From: Metellina segmentata
Lineage: Eukaryota > Arthropoda > Arachnida > Araneae > Tetragnathidae
DNA length: 64,000 nt
Assembly: GCA_947359465.1 (NCBI GenBank)
Contig: OX375872.1
Coordinates: forward strand, 7,262,137 to 7,326,136
Direction of reading: 5' to 3'
Numbering within the stretch: the stretch's first letter is position 1; each line of letters starts with the position of its first letter. Positions 35,937 to 48,221 of this stretch are shown here, one piece after another. The notes under the pieces are model-generated. The model was not told where the DNA came from. It made no database searches and saw only the letters and a list, made by a program, of their open reading frames with translations. The position numbers and the translations under genes are program-made.

Positions 35937-37379
35937 GTAAGTAAATATTCTTTGATTTTTTTCGTGTTGATTTAAATTTTAATTGAGATTGAAATTGTCA
36001 GATGTTTATGTCTATAGACGAATCTGCTTTAAGTAATTTAAATGATCAGTGCAAATTTTTCAAACTGCACATATTTGGATTTAGCACTTTTTCACATGTC
36101 AATTGCTATGTACATTCCCCCCCCCCCTCATCTGATTCAAAAACGTTTGCTCTCAAAAGCATGTGATATTAATAAATTTTTAGTATCTTAAAAGTTTATA
36201 CTGAAATAATTTTAATATTATTCACTCAAAGCAACTAAAAGAATGTATATTTAATCAATAGTTGGCCTACAGCAGAAACTTATGAACAAAAGTACATATT
36301 ACAATTCAGCAGTATCAATTCTAACGGTTAGCTTTAAAGTAAAAGAGTAAAAATCAAGCATTATAAGTGTTTTTTTTAAACATATAACAATATATTTCTG
36401 ATTATCAATAAAAAAAGATTAAAGTATTAGTTTAATTATTTAATCGATTATGAATTTCAATATGAATGATCATTTTAACAAACAGAAAATAATGATTTAT
36501 ATAATTGAACTTCTATAAATAAAACGTATTCCTTTTCAATATTTCATTGTGGTACTTCTATCTTGTCATCTTGTTAATGTTCCTCTTCTATGTCAAGTTC
36601 CGACAGTTTGTCTTTGATGTTACCTATTTTTAGTTTAACTAGATCTGCATTTTTAGTATGGATATGAAAAGAGCATGCTTTTGGTTTTACTGAGGAATTT
36701 TCCTATAGTCTTGGGAAAATTCCAAAGGGTACTTCAAATTTTTTCTTGTCAAATTATTTTATAAGTTAGTGTCTTTATCCTGATTTCATGCTGCGTAATG
36801 AAATGATTTTCAGAATCATATCATGCAGTATAAATTAGTGCTTGAACTTTTTCTTCAACATTTACCAACATCTGTCTAATCTGTTTTTTCATTTGTTACT
36901 CCTTTAATCAAATTAAGCAGTTGCATGTAGAAATATGGAGGCTACACCAGCAAATTATATTTTACTCAGCACTAATTCAATAACTATTACTATCAAGTGC
37001 TAATGTACAAGATATGCAAAATGCAGCTGTCAAAATATTTGTCATCAAAAGATTTTGGGATATGTCATTTAGTGTTACGGGCAGGAAGTTATGGGATTGG
37101 AATTTTTAAAATGTAAGGGATTAGTTAAAGATATTATTACAATAAATAATACTTTTTCTGCATGTAAACATTAAATGATATGAGTAACTTCACAGATTTA
37201 TCATAAAATCGTAATTACTTTATCAGTTTTTAAGAATGTGCTTGAATGCACTTTTGTCTTTGTAATGCTGCTGCCAATTTGCAGTGTTTTGTTGATAAAA
37301 TATATCAAGGATTATCTTTCACATCATATTTTATCACCTGGTAAGATTTTTCAAAAGCATTAAAAATAAAAAGTGCTTC
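35937..37379. other. Non-coding intron sequence
   Basis: AT-rich. A run of C at about 36117-36127 is the only notable simple sequence. Confidence 0.6.
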
Positions 37380-38770
37380 AATATGTCATCGGAACTAAAA
37401 CGGGAAGAGATTCTTCCATGGACCAGAGGTAACGTTGACATTCAATTAAGTGAAACAATCATATACACAGGCATCTATAACACTATCCAAAGCCAAATGC
37501 ACCTTTAAGCATTTGGTTAATGCATCCAAGTTTGCTGTTGGTGGTGCTTTGACACAATTCCATGTCAACCAGTGGCAGTCACTAGCCAGTCCTCAATCGA
37601 AAGAGGAAATAAATGAACTACTTCATTTCAATTCAACACTACAATTGAAAGGCATTATTTTTCTCTAGAAAACTAACATCTTTAATGTGACCTTTAGACA
37701 GGTGTACCATGTCTATTCATTACTCAACAGTTATGCAATCTGGTTTTTTAACGTATTCACGACCTTTTGAAAATCGCAACTAAGTTAATAATTATACTTT
37801 TAATTACTGCTATAGATATAACTGTCGCGATTCTTTTACTTTCAAGGTTCAACTGCTGCACTGGCTGTAGTCTAAATTCTTGACGTGATCAAAGTACAAC
37901 TGCTCTACCAGCCATAGTCTAAAAGTTAATTTCTATGTTTGGCTTAACATGAAAAACTTCATCAAGAATGCTGTCTTAACTTTACAATATAAACATTCAA
38001 AGATATACAAGCACACAAAATCAATATATACTTTTGCCAGCTAGCATAACAGATCAAGATAGTAACTTTAAATATAATTTGTTCCTTGAACTTACTAATG
38101 TAGCAGTTGCTACATCACAAACAATATTTTCCAGTTTAAAAATAACTTTTTAATACTATATTCTACAGAAAATTACATAATTTTTTAAAGACGTTCTTCT
38201 TTTTCAAACATTATTCTCAAGTATTTTATTCATTGTTGCCATTCGCAATCTATATAAAGTTGCAGAAACAAAGATTATATATGATTTGTAGAGTTACACA
38301 CTGACATTGATACTCAACACCAGTCGTATGTACTTTCAGAAAGATCCGACTTAAGAGCACTATAGTTGCTTATCAAAATTACAAGTGGACTGGTTCTCTA
38401 CCAATAATCGTTTTATGAATTTGTTCTGCAGTGAAGAGTGACATTAATCCTACATACTTTGAATTAGTCTAAGACATGATATTTAGATTGCTTTGAGACA
38501 TTCTGATTTCAGAGAAAACATCTACTTTATGTGTATCAGAATTTCGTTCCATGACGCATTCTTTAAATCTTGTAGCCATTAGGAAATAGGTAACAGGGAT
38601 AAAGTTAGACTACTTCTAACTTTGCCTTACACAGGTCCTCACCTTGTGATTCACAGGACTGCTAAGAACATATTTATTTGAATGGAGAAAAGTGTAGTGA
38701 AAATTGATCGTCAAACCACTATTTCCTTTGCCAAATTCACTTGGACCTGCAGTGCATTTGCCAAGCTATT
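37380..38770 (+). pseudogene. Ty3/gypsy pol remnant (RNase H and integrase C-terminus)
   Basis: At 37450-37600 the frame reads KHLVNASKFAVGGALTQFHV and then NQWQSLA, matching the gypsy RNase H start (VDASDFAVGAALxQxxxxxWQPLAFFS) with the catalytic Asp changed to Asn. At about 38620-38740 LPYTGPHLVIHRTAKNIFI, a stop, then MEKSVVKIDR matches the integrase C-terminal segment (YxGPxxVxxRTxKxFxI...VSxDRLKPA). The sequence between is decayed and deleted. No LTRs were seen. It is unlikely to belong to the Gag/LTR piece at 18 kb, which is on the other strand. Confidence 0.7.
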
Positions 38771-39582
38771 AAATAAAGTACATAGTTGAGAACAATCCTA
38801 ACACTTCTAATTATCAACCTGATAATCAAAAAGTTATTACTAGGTTAAGGAGACGTATACGATTTACTATATGCATAGTTACTTTAATGATTAAATATTT
38901 ATGTTATATAATTTAAGTAACTTAATTTTTTTAAATGTAATCACATTACAATATTAAAAAAATAAATGTAGCTACGTTTCTTCTAATTTTATGTCAAGTA
39001 TCAGAATGTTTATTCTTGTTCTACTTTAATTGCATGTATCAGAATGTTTTCCTTGTTCTACTTTAATGCTTTTGTATTTTCATTTCCTGCCATTTGCCTC
39101 CCTCACTGGGGAATACCAGAACATCGTGCAAGCCAGAACATTGCATTTGGAATGCACATACATGCTTCTGCTCCTATCTATTTTGTACAAAATGTCATCA
39201 AGTTCTTATTCTGATTCAGATCAGATGTAAAAAGTCAGGCGTTTTCAGCTAACATTAAAAAGATCTGTAATGCTATCAAAGTGCTTGTAACTTTCATATT
39301 TTGACCCCAAACCTTATAGATTTTAAGCAGCTGTTCAATAAAAAAACTCATTTTATGAGTGCTCTAAGACAACAATATCAAAGTTATATTGTAGTAGTTA
39401 ATTCTAATATTTTTTTTCTTATAACATCAGCAAAAAATATAAATACCCTTGTTATGTTACCTCCCACTATACCTAGTTCTACAGTTTGATACAGAAGATA
39501 TGTCACAGTGATTGTCTTTCTAATACTTTAGTGTTTTAAATTCATAAAGTGTAAATTTATTAATTTGTGAATTCTTCTGTAG
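38771..39582. other. Non-coding intron before exon H
   Basis: The near-repeat 'gtatcagaatgtttnttcttgttctactttaat' occurs at about 38997-39030 and 39036-39068. A related stretch is at 49075-49095. No genes recognised. Confidence 0.55.
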
Positions 39583-39669
39583 TCATCAGATAAAGATGGA
39601 TCAAAATTGTTAGCATTCAAAGAAAAGGCCAGAAGATCACTTACTAGTTCACTTGAGTCTTTTCGGAAG
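39583..39669 (+). CDS. TBC1D4: TBC1D1/4-like exon H: KARRSLTSSLES motif
   Basis: Acceptor ttctgtag, donor gtacgc; 87 nt, phase 0 to 0, 29 codons. It encodes KEKARRSLTSSLESFRK, nearly identical to the vertebrate KNKAKRSLTSSLENIFSR, one of the best conserved blocks of the otherwise variable linker. It is basic and serine-rich, and ARRSLTSS offers possible kinase sites. Confidence 0.92.
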
Positions 39670-39930
39670 GTACGCCCTATGTAATAAATTTCTATTGCTG
39701 TACATTATTTTATTTATTGTTACATAATTTCAGGACTTATATCTTTGTGTTTTATATGTTAGTGTGCTTATTTCTAAATGTTATTTCCATGGAGGGGCAA
39801 ATTATTTTTTAAATGTCAGCAATCAATTTAACTTTAAAATCAGTGGCAGTAATTTTGTGGTACTGGTTTCAGTAGCTACAGCAATTCCTATATTATACTA
39901 CAGTAGCTTAATATAAAATTTATTCAGCTA

Positions 39931-42002
39931 CAGGGTGGCGACAGAACCGGGAATTCAGGGATTTCTCAGGAAAGAATCAGTTTCTGGGAAAACCCAGGGA
40001 AGTTTCGTTTAACTCAGGGAAAAAGTTGGAATTTCGTTTTGCAAATGGCACCCATTTGGTACTTTTCCGTTAGCCATGCGCCACTTTAAACTAAAATTAA
40101 AATATTGCCAATTTTGTTTTCATTCCGAAAATGAGAAGTGTATTTTTTACGTAAACATCCACAGAAAAAAAAGAGTTGTATACATTGTATACTATTTTAT
40201 TAAACCTGTAACCGCCGAAAATCCTGTAACCGAAGTCTACAGCTGTGCCACGTTCCCTAATGTCAATAATATGAACGTAGTGCCTTGCGGCTTTGATAAA
40301 TACTAACGGCCGGAAAGACACTTGCAAAAGTTAAACATCCGGTTCCAATTTAATCAACATTTTAAAAAAAATGATTTTTTTCTAAAATACCTAGATTGGC
40401 GATTTTGATTTCGGTCCAAAATTGTGCCCGTTAACGGAAAAATACTCATTTAGATAATGCATATGTTTTTTAATACATATGTGTTAGAAGTTATTATTTT
40501 TTTCGAAAATTTTCGAATTCTAAGAGTTTTTTTTGTTGTTGAAAAGTTTGCGTTGCCCGTTACAGTTCTTTTCGTGATAGATTCGTCATTGTCAAATGCG
40601 GCCAAAATCGTTTGCGAAGAGATCCAATCGGCGTGACGTCACAATCTCCTATGAAAATATAAATATTTAATTGAAAAATTATTTATTAAAAGTAAATCAA
40701 ACGTATAAGGCATCTATGTGGTGTAAAATTTTCCGCAGCTTTGAAATCCGTTGATATTTTCATTTTATTTTAAACAATCGTTGATTTAGAAAAAAGCACT
40801 GATGAACGCCAGTCATAACTTTAATTATTTCTTTTGCTTCACCCGAATCCGTTACTTTTCAAAATGAATGAATCTCGAATCAAACGAAGGTCATTCTTCT
40901 CGGCGGCGAAATTCGTATTGGAAAAATATAAAAGTTACAATTTAAAAATTATTTATTTAATCATATTTTTAGGTGTCGATCTATTGGGAAATTTTCTGCA
41001 GATTTCAAATCCGTTGAAATTTTTATTCTATCTTTAACGATCGCAAAGATAGAAAAAAAGCAACGAAGAACTCCAGTTCGAACCAGAACGAACGAACTCG
41101 AATAAGTTGCTCAGGAAATCAAAATGAATTAATCTGATCTTTTTAACCACGAAGGTAGAATTCTTCACGGCGCCGGCGGCCGAATTCGTATTGGAAAAAA
41201 TATAAAAGTTACAATTTAAAAATTATTTATTTAAAGAAAATCATGTTCTTAGGTAACAAATGAATATCTGATGTAAAATTTTCCGCAGATTTGAAATCCG
41301 TTGAAATTTTTCTTCTATCTTTAACTATCTAGGAGATAGAAATAAGAACTACATAACTCCAGTTAAAACTTTATTTGTTTTGTTCGTCCGCTAAAATCGT
41401 TGCTGAGAAAATCTAACGGAAACGGAAAAAATAAATTTAGAATGTTATGTCTTTATACCGCATGCCATTCTACGGAAAATTATAATAATTAAATTGTAAT
41501 TAATTAATTTTAAATGTTTTAGATTAAATTTTAAAATTCGGGCGTGATAGAAAAATTGCAAAAAATTCGGACCACATGTGTGCTAAATTTCACTATTGTA
41601 AGTGCCATCGATTCGTTAGGACACTGCGTACAGGACAGACAGACAAACACTTCCGTTTATAATAGTAGAGATGTACCAAGCGCGGGCGCCATTGACGGAT
41701 TCAGGGGCTGATGACTGCTTTTACAAACACATCAAAATAATTAAAAATGTAAAATTAAATATTCTGTCTATAACTTTATATTGTTTGGTCTATTATGGAA
41801 TACAGTAAAAATATTTTTTACTTATCTTATTTTTATTCATCTATCAGTCTATAGTTTTTTAGTTCATCAAGTGTCAAGTTTATCGTAATTACCGAAGAAT
41901 TGTTCTGCAAACTGATGGAGAAACTCGGGGAATTTCATAAAAAATACTCTGGAAATCAGGGAAAACTCAGGGAACTTTTTACTTAAATTTTTGTAGCCAC
42001 CC
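39931..42002. mobile_element. Inverted-repeat element with 'cagggtggc' ends
   Basis: The left end cagggtggcgacagaaccgg and the right end in reverse (agggtggctacaaaaattta) are imperfect inverted repeats. 'cagcta' flanks both (39925-39930 and 42003-42008). Both ends are rich in 'cagggaa' motifs (about five copies on each side). The interior is non-coding apart from a nested Helitron. Confidence 0.68.
40550..41671 (-). mobile_element. Helitron copy 5, 3'-truncated, with tandem units
   Basis: The minus strand begins TCTCTACTATTATAAACGGA at 41671 (followed on the plus strand by T). The hairpin end is missing, so it is truncated near 40550. Three tandem units of about 270 bp each carry 'aaaattatttattt...attttccgcag...tttgaaatccgttga' (starting near 40670, 40940 and 41215). 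Confidence 0.82.
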
Positions 42003-42008
42003 TCAGCT

Positions 42009-44235
42009 AACTCAAAGTTTTTGGAGATAGTGAGACTTTTTACTTCTAAATGAACTCACTTGAAACTTAACTCCAAAAGCCATTTATTTTAAAATTGAGG
42101 TGATGTTCTATACTATTTACAAAATAATTGAAACCTTTCATTGTGTTACAGATAACATTAACATCATTACTCTCTAACTGTTATTATGATACTAAGGCTG
42201 TATGAAAAAAGTTAGATTGAGCTCAGCAAAAGTAATTAGTTACTTCTGTTGGTTTTCAATTAGATTTTAAAATTTCAAATTTTTTTCTAATAAAAAAATA
42301 ATAAATATGAGTATGATGCCAGAAAATATAGAGCTATTTAGTTACATAAAATTCTATTTAATTTTTAATTATATACAATTAGGTTATTTTCTTTTAAAGT
42401 TTATTTGCAGTAACTCACTTCACCAGCATGTGCCAGTATCTATTAATCTTTTCTTATTTAAATAGGTGTAGCCAGAATGTGCCCCTCTGACCACCAACCC
42501 TTTAACCCAAATCAATATCCTCAATTTGGCATCAAACAAATCTGATTTTGTTGTATTTACTACAGCAGACCCTAAATTCATTTTATGCCAGAAAAAAATC
42601 AAACCATTTATCCATCTGATATAAGTCACTGGATGGATAAAACAAAGAAAACTACTATTAATATTAAGTTAATTGTTTCCAAAATACAGATGGTCTCACT
42701 CATGAAAGTTTTGAAAGAATTCAGCCTGCATTTTTTGTCAACTTGACAAAACAAGGTTTCTAAAGAGCAGGCCCATCCCTTTATTTTGCATATTGTATCA
42801 GGTTTTTCCATCTTAATCAAATCATGACAACTGTTCAAAATGAGTTTCAATCTGAATCAGTGTGTCTACTGGTCCCGAATGTCCCAAAAATGTGCCAAAA
42901 ACAAGTCCCGAAATCATAAATACTGTCCCGAAAGTTTATCTACTCATTATTTATAAGAAAAAAGTGCATTTATGGATGGAAGAAAAAAAAATCTGAGTCT
43001 AGAACGAAAGGTGTCTGCCACTGAACTTAAACAAATGAAAAAAAAATTACAAATGATGAAATTGAACAATTAGACAGAGAAATTATGCAAACTGAAATGA
43101 AAATCAACCAATCCAACCACATTCGGAGACAGTTTTTTTAATTGCACACATTTATGTATAATTGTTTTACCAACTTCATTTGATAAAAAAAACATAAAAA
43201 TAAAAAATTTTAAATGTTTTTTTAAGTAATTGTTGATTTTTTTTCTTAAATTTTTATTAAAAATTTCAGAAAAATTCAGAAAAAAAAAGTAATGAATATA
43301 ATATAGAGTATTTGTTTAATGTTAATCTACTTTGACATGTTTTTTTTAAATTTTTTTTTAAATCTAGAAAACAGCTTATTAAAGCTGAAATTTGATACTA
43401 GAGTCCTGTTCTCGAGATTAGACTGTAAGCAATTAAAAAGTGCAAATTTAAAGTATAATTTCATCTAACTGAACCCACATAATCATATAAATTCAATCAT
43501 GCATTTATTTTAAAAAGTCCTTAAATGGACCTACAGGAATTTGGTAGACACCTTGTGAATGCATATTGTAATTTTTATTAGTAATCAACAATACCATTGT
43601 GTTACAGTCGTATGAGGTCTAAATAAAAAAAGTTTTGGATCCCTTCAAATTTTCCTATATCCCAGTTTCTTTGTTGTAAAGTATATTGGATTTTGAGCAA
43701 TTAAAATTGTAACTCACTATAATTTTATTGTTTATAGCAAAATTACCCAACCTTACTCAAGTTGAATTGGTCAACTCTAGATTGAAGAAATGACCAAAAT
43801 AGATAATCACTTTTGTCTTTCATAGTATAAAATAATATTTTAACAACTTTCTATATCTTTATAATTTCTACAACTTTCACACAAATCCTACACATGCACA
43901 TCCATTCATGTAACACATTTTATATGCATCGCACCTTTGCTGTATGACAAAGCTACAAATGACATAAGGTGTTGTGAAGGTTACGTCTACCAAACACGAT
44001 TTTGAAGAGATTTCGAATTCCCTTTTGGAAGTTCTCTTCACATAAAATTGCTCAACTCAATTCATAAAAATGAAAAATCTATGGCAAGTGTGGCATAGTT
44101 AAAAAACTCAATTCATCAACAAAAAAGTATTTTTTCACCTGAGGGCACTCTTGCATCAGGCATGCGACATTGTCAAATTTCATCATCTTTAATGGAAGGA
44201 TAACAAATTGAAATAATAACATATTCATCTCTAAA
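42009..44235. other. Non-coding intron sequence
   Basis: Two minus-strand frames (42420-42629, 42626-42850) have cysteine/tryptophan-containing products but match nothing I know. They may be an old transposon remnant. A 'gtcccga' cluster lies at 42870-42935. Confidence 0.5.
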
Positions 44236-45220
44236 GGCTATATTCACAAGTCTTTAAGTTAACTCAAGGATCAGTTGATCCACAGGTAAGTGTTAACTTG
44301 AGGATTATCATAGAACGGTATTCTCAAACAGTGTGTTAAGTGATCCAGGGATTAAAATGAGACTTGCTGTGATTGGCTACTACCGTCTCTTCACGATCAC
44401 GTAATATTGTTTACATTGGTTACGACGCCGAAATCTGCATACATACTGTTCAAGCACACACTTCATCGTAAAATTGATTCCAAATTGTGATTAAATAGAA
44501 CACATACAGCATTTTAATATGGGTTTATGAAAAGAAATGCAAAGATATTTAATTTCAAATTGGATTTTTATGGAAACCTAAATTTCGCAAGAAAAAATTG
44601 TACACGATGTTTTGACAAATGAATGTAATCCGATTATCTTTGTACCTGTCAGTATGGGTGTGTGTTGGTGGTGTGAAAAGTAACTTGCATTGTCAATTTT
44701 CTTTTCATTTGTAATAAATCAGCAGAATAATTTTTATTCTACAACGAATTTGCATCTACCATGGTGATATTCTACATTTCGCTCTTAGTGGACGGAGATG
44801 CCGCCATCTATCTTTTGGCCAAACGTTTTCGCAGCTACTTTTATTTTCATTTTTCTTTTGAATTTCAATACAATTATGTTTTAAAATTTTCCATTAAAGC
44901 AATATTATGATGTGGAAATGAGCTGCTATTTAGCAGGTGCTCTGTAATGATAGGTCCAGTCCAGTCCTCGCAAGAATACTTTAATTGAACATAGAATGAC
45001 ATGTGTCATCCATTTTGTTCGCTTGTTTCCTTCGCAAAAAGATTGTACTGTGCATGCGTTAAATCTAACTTGTGAGTTAACTCGCCGATTTAGGAGGATC
45101 GAAATGTAACACCGAAACGGCAGTTTAAACCATGGATTACAGGCATTGTGAATACAGTTATTTTGATAACTCGTGGATTATTGTTGATCCTCGAGTTAAC
45201 TTGGACTTGTGAATACGGCC
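44236..45220. mobile_element. MITE-like element, 'ggc.tattcacaagtc' ends
   Basis: The left end ggctatattcacaagtcttt and the right end in reverse (ggccgtattcacaagtccaa) continue as aagttaactcnaggatca, giving about 45-bp inverted termini around 985 bp. The right half holds further 'gtgaatac' and 'gagttaactc' motifs. No coding capacity was seen. Confidence 0.72.
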
Positions 45221-46668
45221 GTATGTGTTTTAAGGCAAATACATTTTTCTTGAAAATTACATTTTGTGGTATGTTTAATAGTAAAAACTTGTTTTAAAAT
45301 TGAATGCCTTCAGTACAGAACAAAGGTAACTTATTACCATTTAAAAAAAAGTGGCAAACCGATTTGTTTCGATAGCTTTTTCTGAAAGAAAATCATTGTT
45401 TTCAATAACTTTTAACATGCATAAATAAGGTGCTTTAATACAGCTTCAACTCGGAAAAAGTATCCACCTTGACCTCCTGCCACTATAAGAATTTTGTAAT
45501 ATTTCAAAAGTTCTGGTTTCGAATTTATTAATGTTAATTGAATAATGGCAAAACTACACTTAAAATTTGCTTTATTCTGACTTACCTGCCACTTTAAATA
45601 AAATATTTTGTGGTGGTATGTGTGATGAAAAGAAAATGTAATTTTTATTGAAATAGTAACTATTTAAAACAGAAAATAACAGTAATCAGCGAAATAAAAC
45701 TTGTCGGAGAAAACGTTCTAAAGATATTCGGGATTCCTTTTTATCTCTTGATCTCACACAGTTGCCACAACTTACAACTAAAAGTGCACAGAATTTAGAA
45801 ATTCAAAATCAATTACAAGCAAAAGAAACAGAAAGTATCTGCAAGTGGACAACCAACATGATTTTCCGTTCCTGTTCAGTAAAAAATATCATTTGTCCCA
45901 AATGTTCGGAAATCATTTATATTTCCTAAAGAACAAAAATAAGTCTAGAAATAAAGGAAGTATCAGATAAAATTCGATGAAAAATTATTTTTGCAAAAAT
46001 AATTATTTTTTTAGCAATACTGGTAAAACAGTCTAAGTAATCGTAATACTCAACATGCATTCCAGAATTTCAAAAATTGCGAAATTATGGTTGTTTTAAG
46101 TGTACTTCCTCAGATGTTTTAGCATAAAACTTATCTAAATATGAAACCAAAGAAAAGTTTAATATTGCATTCACTAAACTAATATATGATAGTGAAGCAC
46201 ATTGTAATAAAATATGTTGAATAAAATTCATGTGATGCCTGTACAAACACACACACAAAATTGAACATAGTACGGAAAGATGAACAGACAGACAAACTTA
46301 CGCAACTGAGTTCAGTCACTAAATGAGTGTTAAGTACTCACAGCATTCAAAGTTTCATGAAAATATATTTAACCACTTGGACGTGTATTAGGCACACACA
46401 CACACATACAGACAGATGTTCAGACTCCAAATGCGCAAGAGGCGGTTTTGGCATCTGAAGAGTACAAAATGGATAGAAAACTTGAAATGGGTTGATAATA
46501 TTTATTGTAGAAACAAACACTCCATTCTTATTTTTTGAGATGTAATTTGATTTTTCTGGTGTTTTCCTATTTAAAATTCTTGAAAATGTTTAAATTGAAA
46601 ACTAAAATGTATGAGTTTTACAGTTAGGGTGTATTGTTTTTAAACAGTGATGTTAATGTATGTTACAG
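45221..46668. other. Non-coding intron before exon I
   Basis: AT-rich with short CA runs (about 46248, 46391). Nothing recognised. Confidence 0.6.
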
Positions 46669-46722
46669 CTCACCAGTAGGGATGATGCAAGAGAAGTATT
46701 CACTTCAAGCAGGTCTTTACAT
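46669..46722 (+). CDS. TBC1D4: TBC1D1/4-like exon I: micro-exon in the linker
   Basis: A 54-nt exon, phase 0 to 0, 18 codons, between tgttacag and gtaagt. It encodes LTSRDDAREVFTSSRSLH. The sequence is not conserved enough to match alone. Support comes from the splice sites, the frame, the position between two certain exons and a Ser/Arg composition like the vertebrate linker. It may be alternatively spliced, since skipping it keeps the frame. Confidence 0.7.
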
Positions 46723-48024
46723 GTAAGTTAGTTTCTTTTAAATTCATCTTTGTGTTTTTATTTTTTATGATTTTGAAAGTGATGTTAAGCAATGAAATTT
46801 AGTATACAGTTCATTTCAATTGTTCTTCCTCTCAGAATTATGTTTCTTTAACTATTCATTTACCTTACATTTAAAAAAGGAACCATGGTCTCTAATACCA
46901 ATTTGAAGCCATGAATAAGTAAAGAAACGTTTATTTCAAGAAGACAAAAATGTGTATATCCAGTGCAGCTTATATGTTGAATATGATGCTTTGAAAACAA
47001 AAGATTTATTTAAAGTTCAGAAGTTACATTGATTCAGCTTGAATTCTGTTATTATGCTCACATTCACACTAGGGATTCAAACCTTGTACTTTTGTTACGG
47101 GATAAAGTTTCCCAAAGTAGGAACAAGTGGTTGATAACCTAATTGGTTACCTGGTCACAGCATAAAGAAATTTCCGAGTCTGGCAGAGAGGAAGGTAATC
47201 TGATTGTTGAGAGAAGAGACTACTGGAACTGGTTTAGTAGGTTCTGGGGAGTATTTCCACTTTGCGAAAGAGTACATTTAGTAAGATTTGTTTTGGGCAG
47301 TGCAGTATTTGGTATGCGTTATTATTTGGGAAAAATCCTTACTGTTCAGCATCCTATAATCATAAAATTGTAGAACTTTTTTGCAAAATTAACATCTGCT
47401 GTAATGAGAAGGGTTGTTATTTTAATTAAATTATTAAAATATGCATCAAATATTGCTCAGAAAACATCAAATAATTGAAAACAAAAATTTTATGAAAGGT
47501 ACTGGCAAGAACTTTTTAAGTTGAGGGGAAAATCTTTTTGTTCACATCTTTTGTTTTAGTTGTGGTAAAAGTTAATATAGTACAAAACAGCTAAGTACCA
47601 TAACGTGTTCTAAACTATTGATGTGGAAAACATGGGTTGTTATCTATCGAATGAAAATACTGTTTGAAAAATTGTCGATTACAAATAGAGTTGTGAGACT
47701 TACCATTTTCCTGTTGGAATTGCCTTCCATATTTAATGGAAGCATGATGCAAAGCCAGCCCCACATGAACTAAGGATTCAAGGACTGCTCAATACAGTGT
47801 AGAATGCAATTGTTGCCACCACTTAATAAACGTTTGATAAAAGCAACATTTTGTCTAGGAGTCTTGTGACCTGAGATTATTTTCAGTGTAGTGTAGATTT
47901 AGACGTATAAATGCTGTATTGTGCATTTAAAGATTCTTTGCTTTAAAAAAAATCGATCCAAATACTTTTTAACTTTACATTATGTATTTCTAATATATAT
48001 TTTAATGTTTTGTAAAATATTTAG
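46723..48024. other. Non-coding intron before exon J
   Basis: A 76-codon frame at 47143-47373 has a mixed amino-acid composition (Trp/Arg-rich) but no family match and no paired splice sites in a useful phase that I can defend. Confidence 0.5.
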
Positions 48025-48221
48025 GAGGATAAGAAATTTGGTAGAGAGTTTGATTCCAGGTCAAATCGTGAAGGAAGTTGTGATAATCGATACTTCAGCA
48101 GTCAGACATCTCCCATTACTAGTCGCCCACGCAGCTCTACATTCGGCTCAACTCGTGAAAAGTATCTTTCCTCTAAAGAACATGTGCAAGAGATACTATT
48201 CAAAAAACCAACTGTGAATGC
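48025..48221 (+). CDS. TBC1D4: TBC1D1/4-like exon J: linker with Thr642-like Akt motif
   Basis: Acceptor atatttag, donor gtatgt; 197 nt, phase 0 to 2. The open frame encodes a Ser/Arg-rich linker containing SRPRSSTFGS (48121-48150). The hexamer RPRSST plus the following Phe matches RRRAHTFS around TBC1D4 Thr642, the main Akt site and 14-3-3 docking site in mammals. The segment then continues to KPTVNA. The frame is set by exon K, which restarts in the matching phase. Confidence 0.88.

Noticed and set aside
42420..42850. A protein-coding gene on the minus strand
   Set aside because: Two adjoining frames without any recognised motif; they could be an old transposon but there is no positive evidence.
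47143..47373. An extra exon of the TBC1D1/4-like gene
   Set aside because: Composition is coding-like, but no acceptor/donor pair gives a phase compatible with exons I and J, and there is no similarity to the family.
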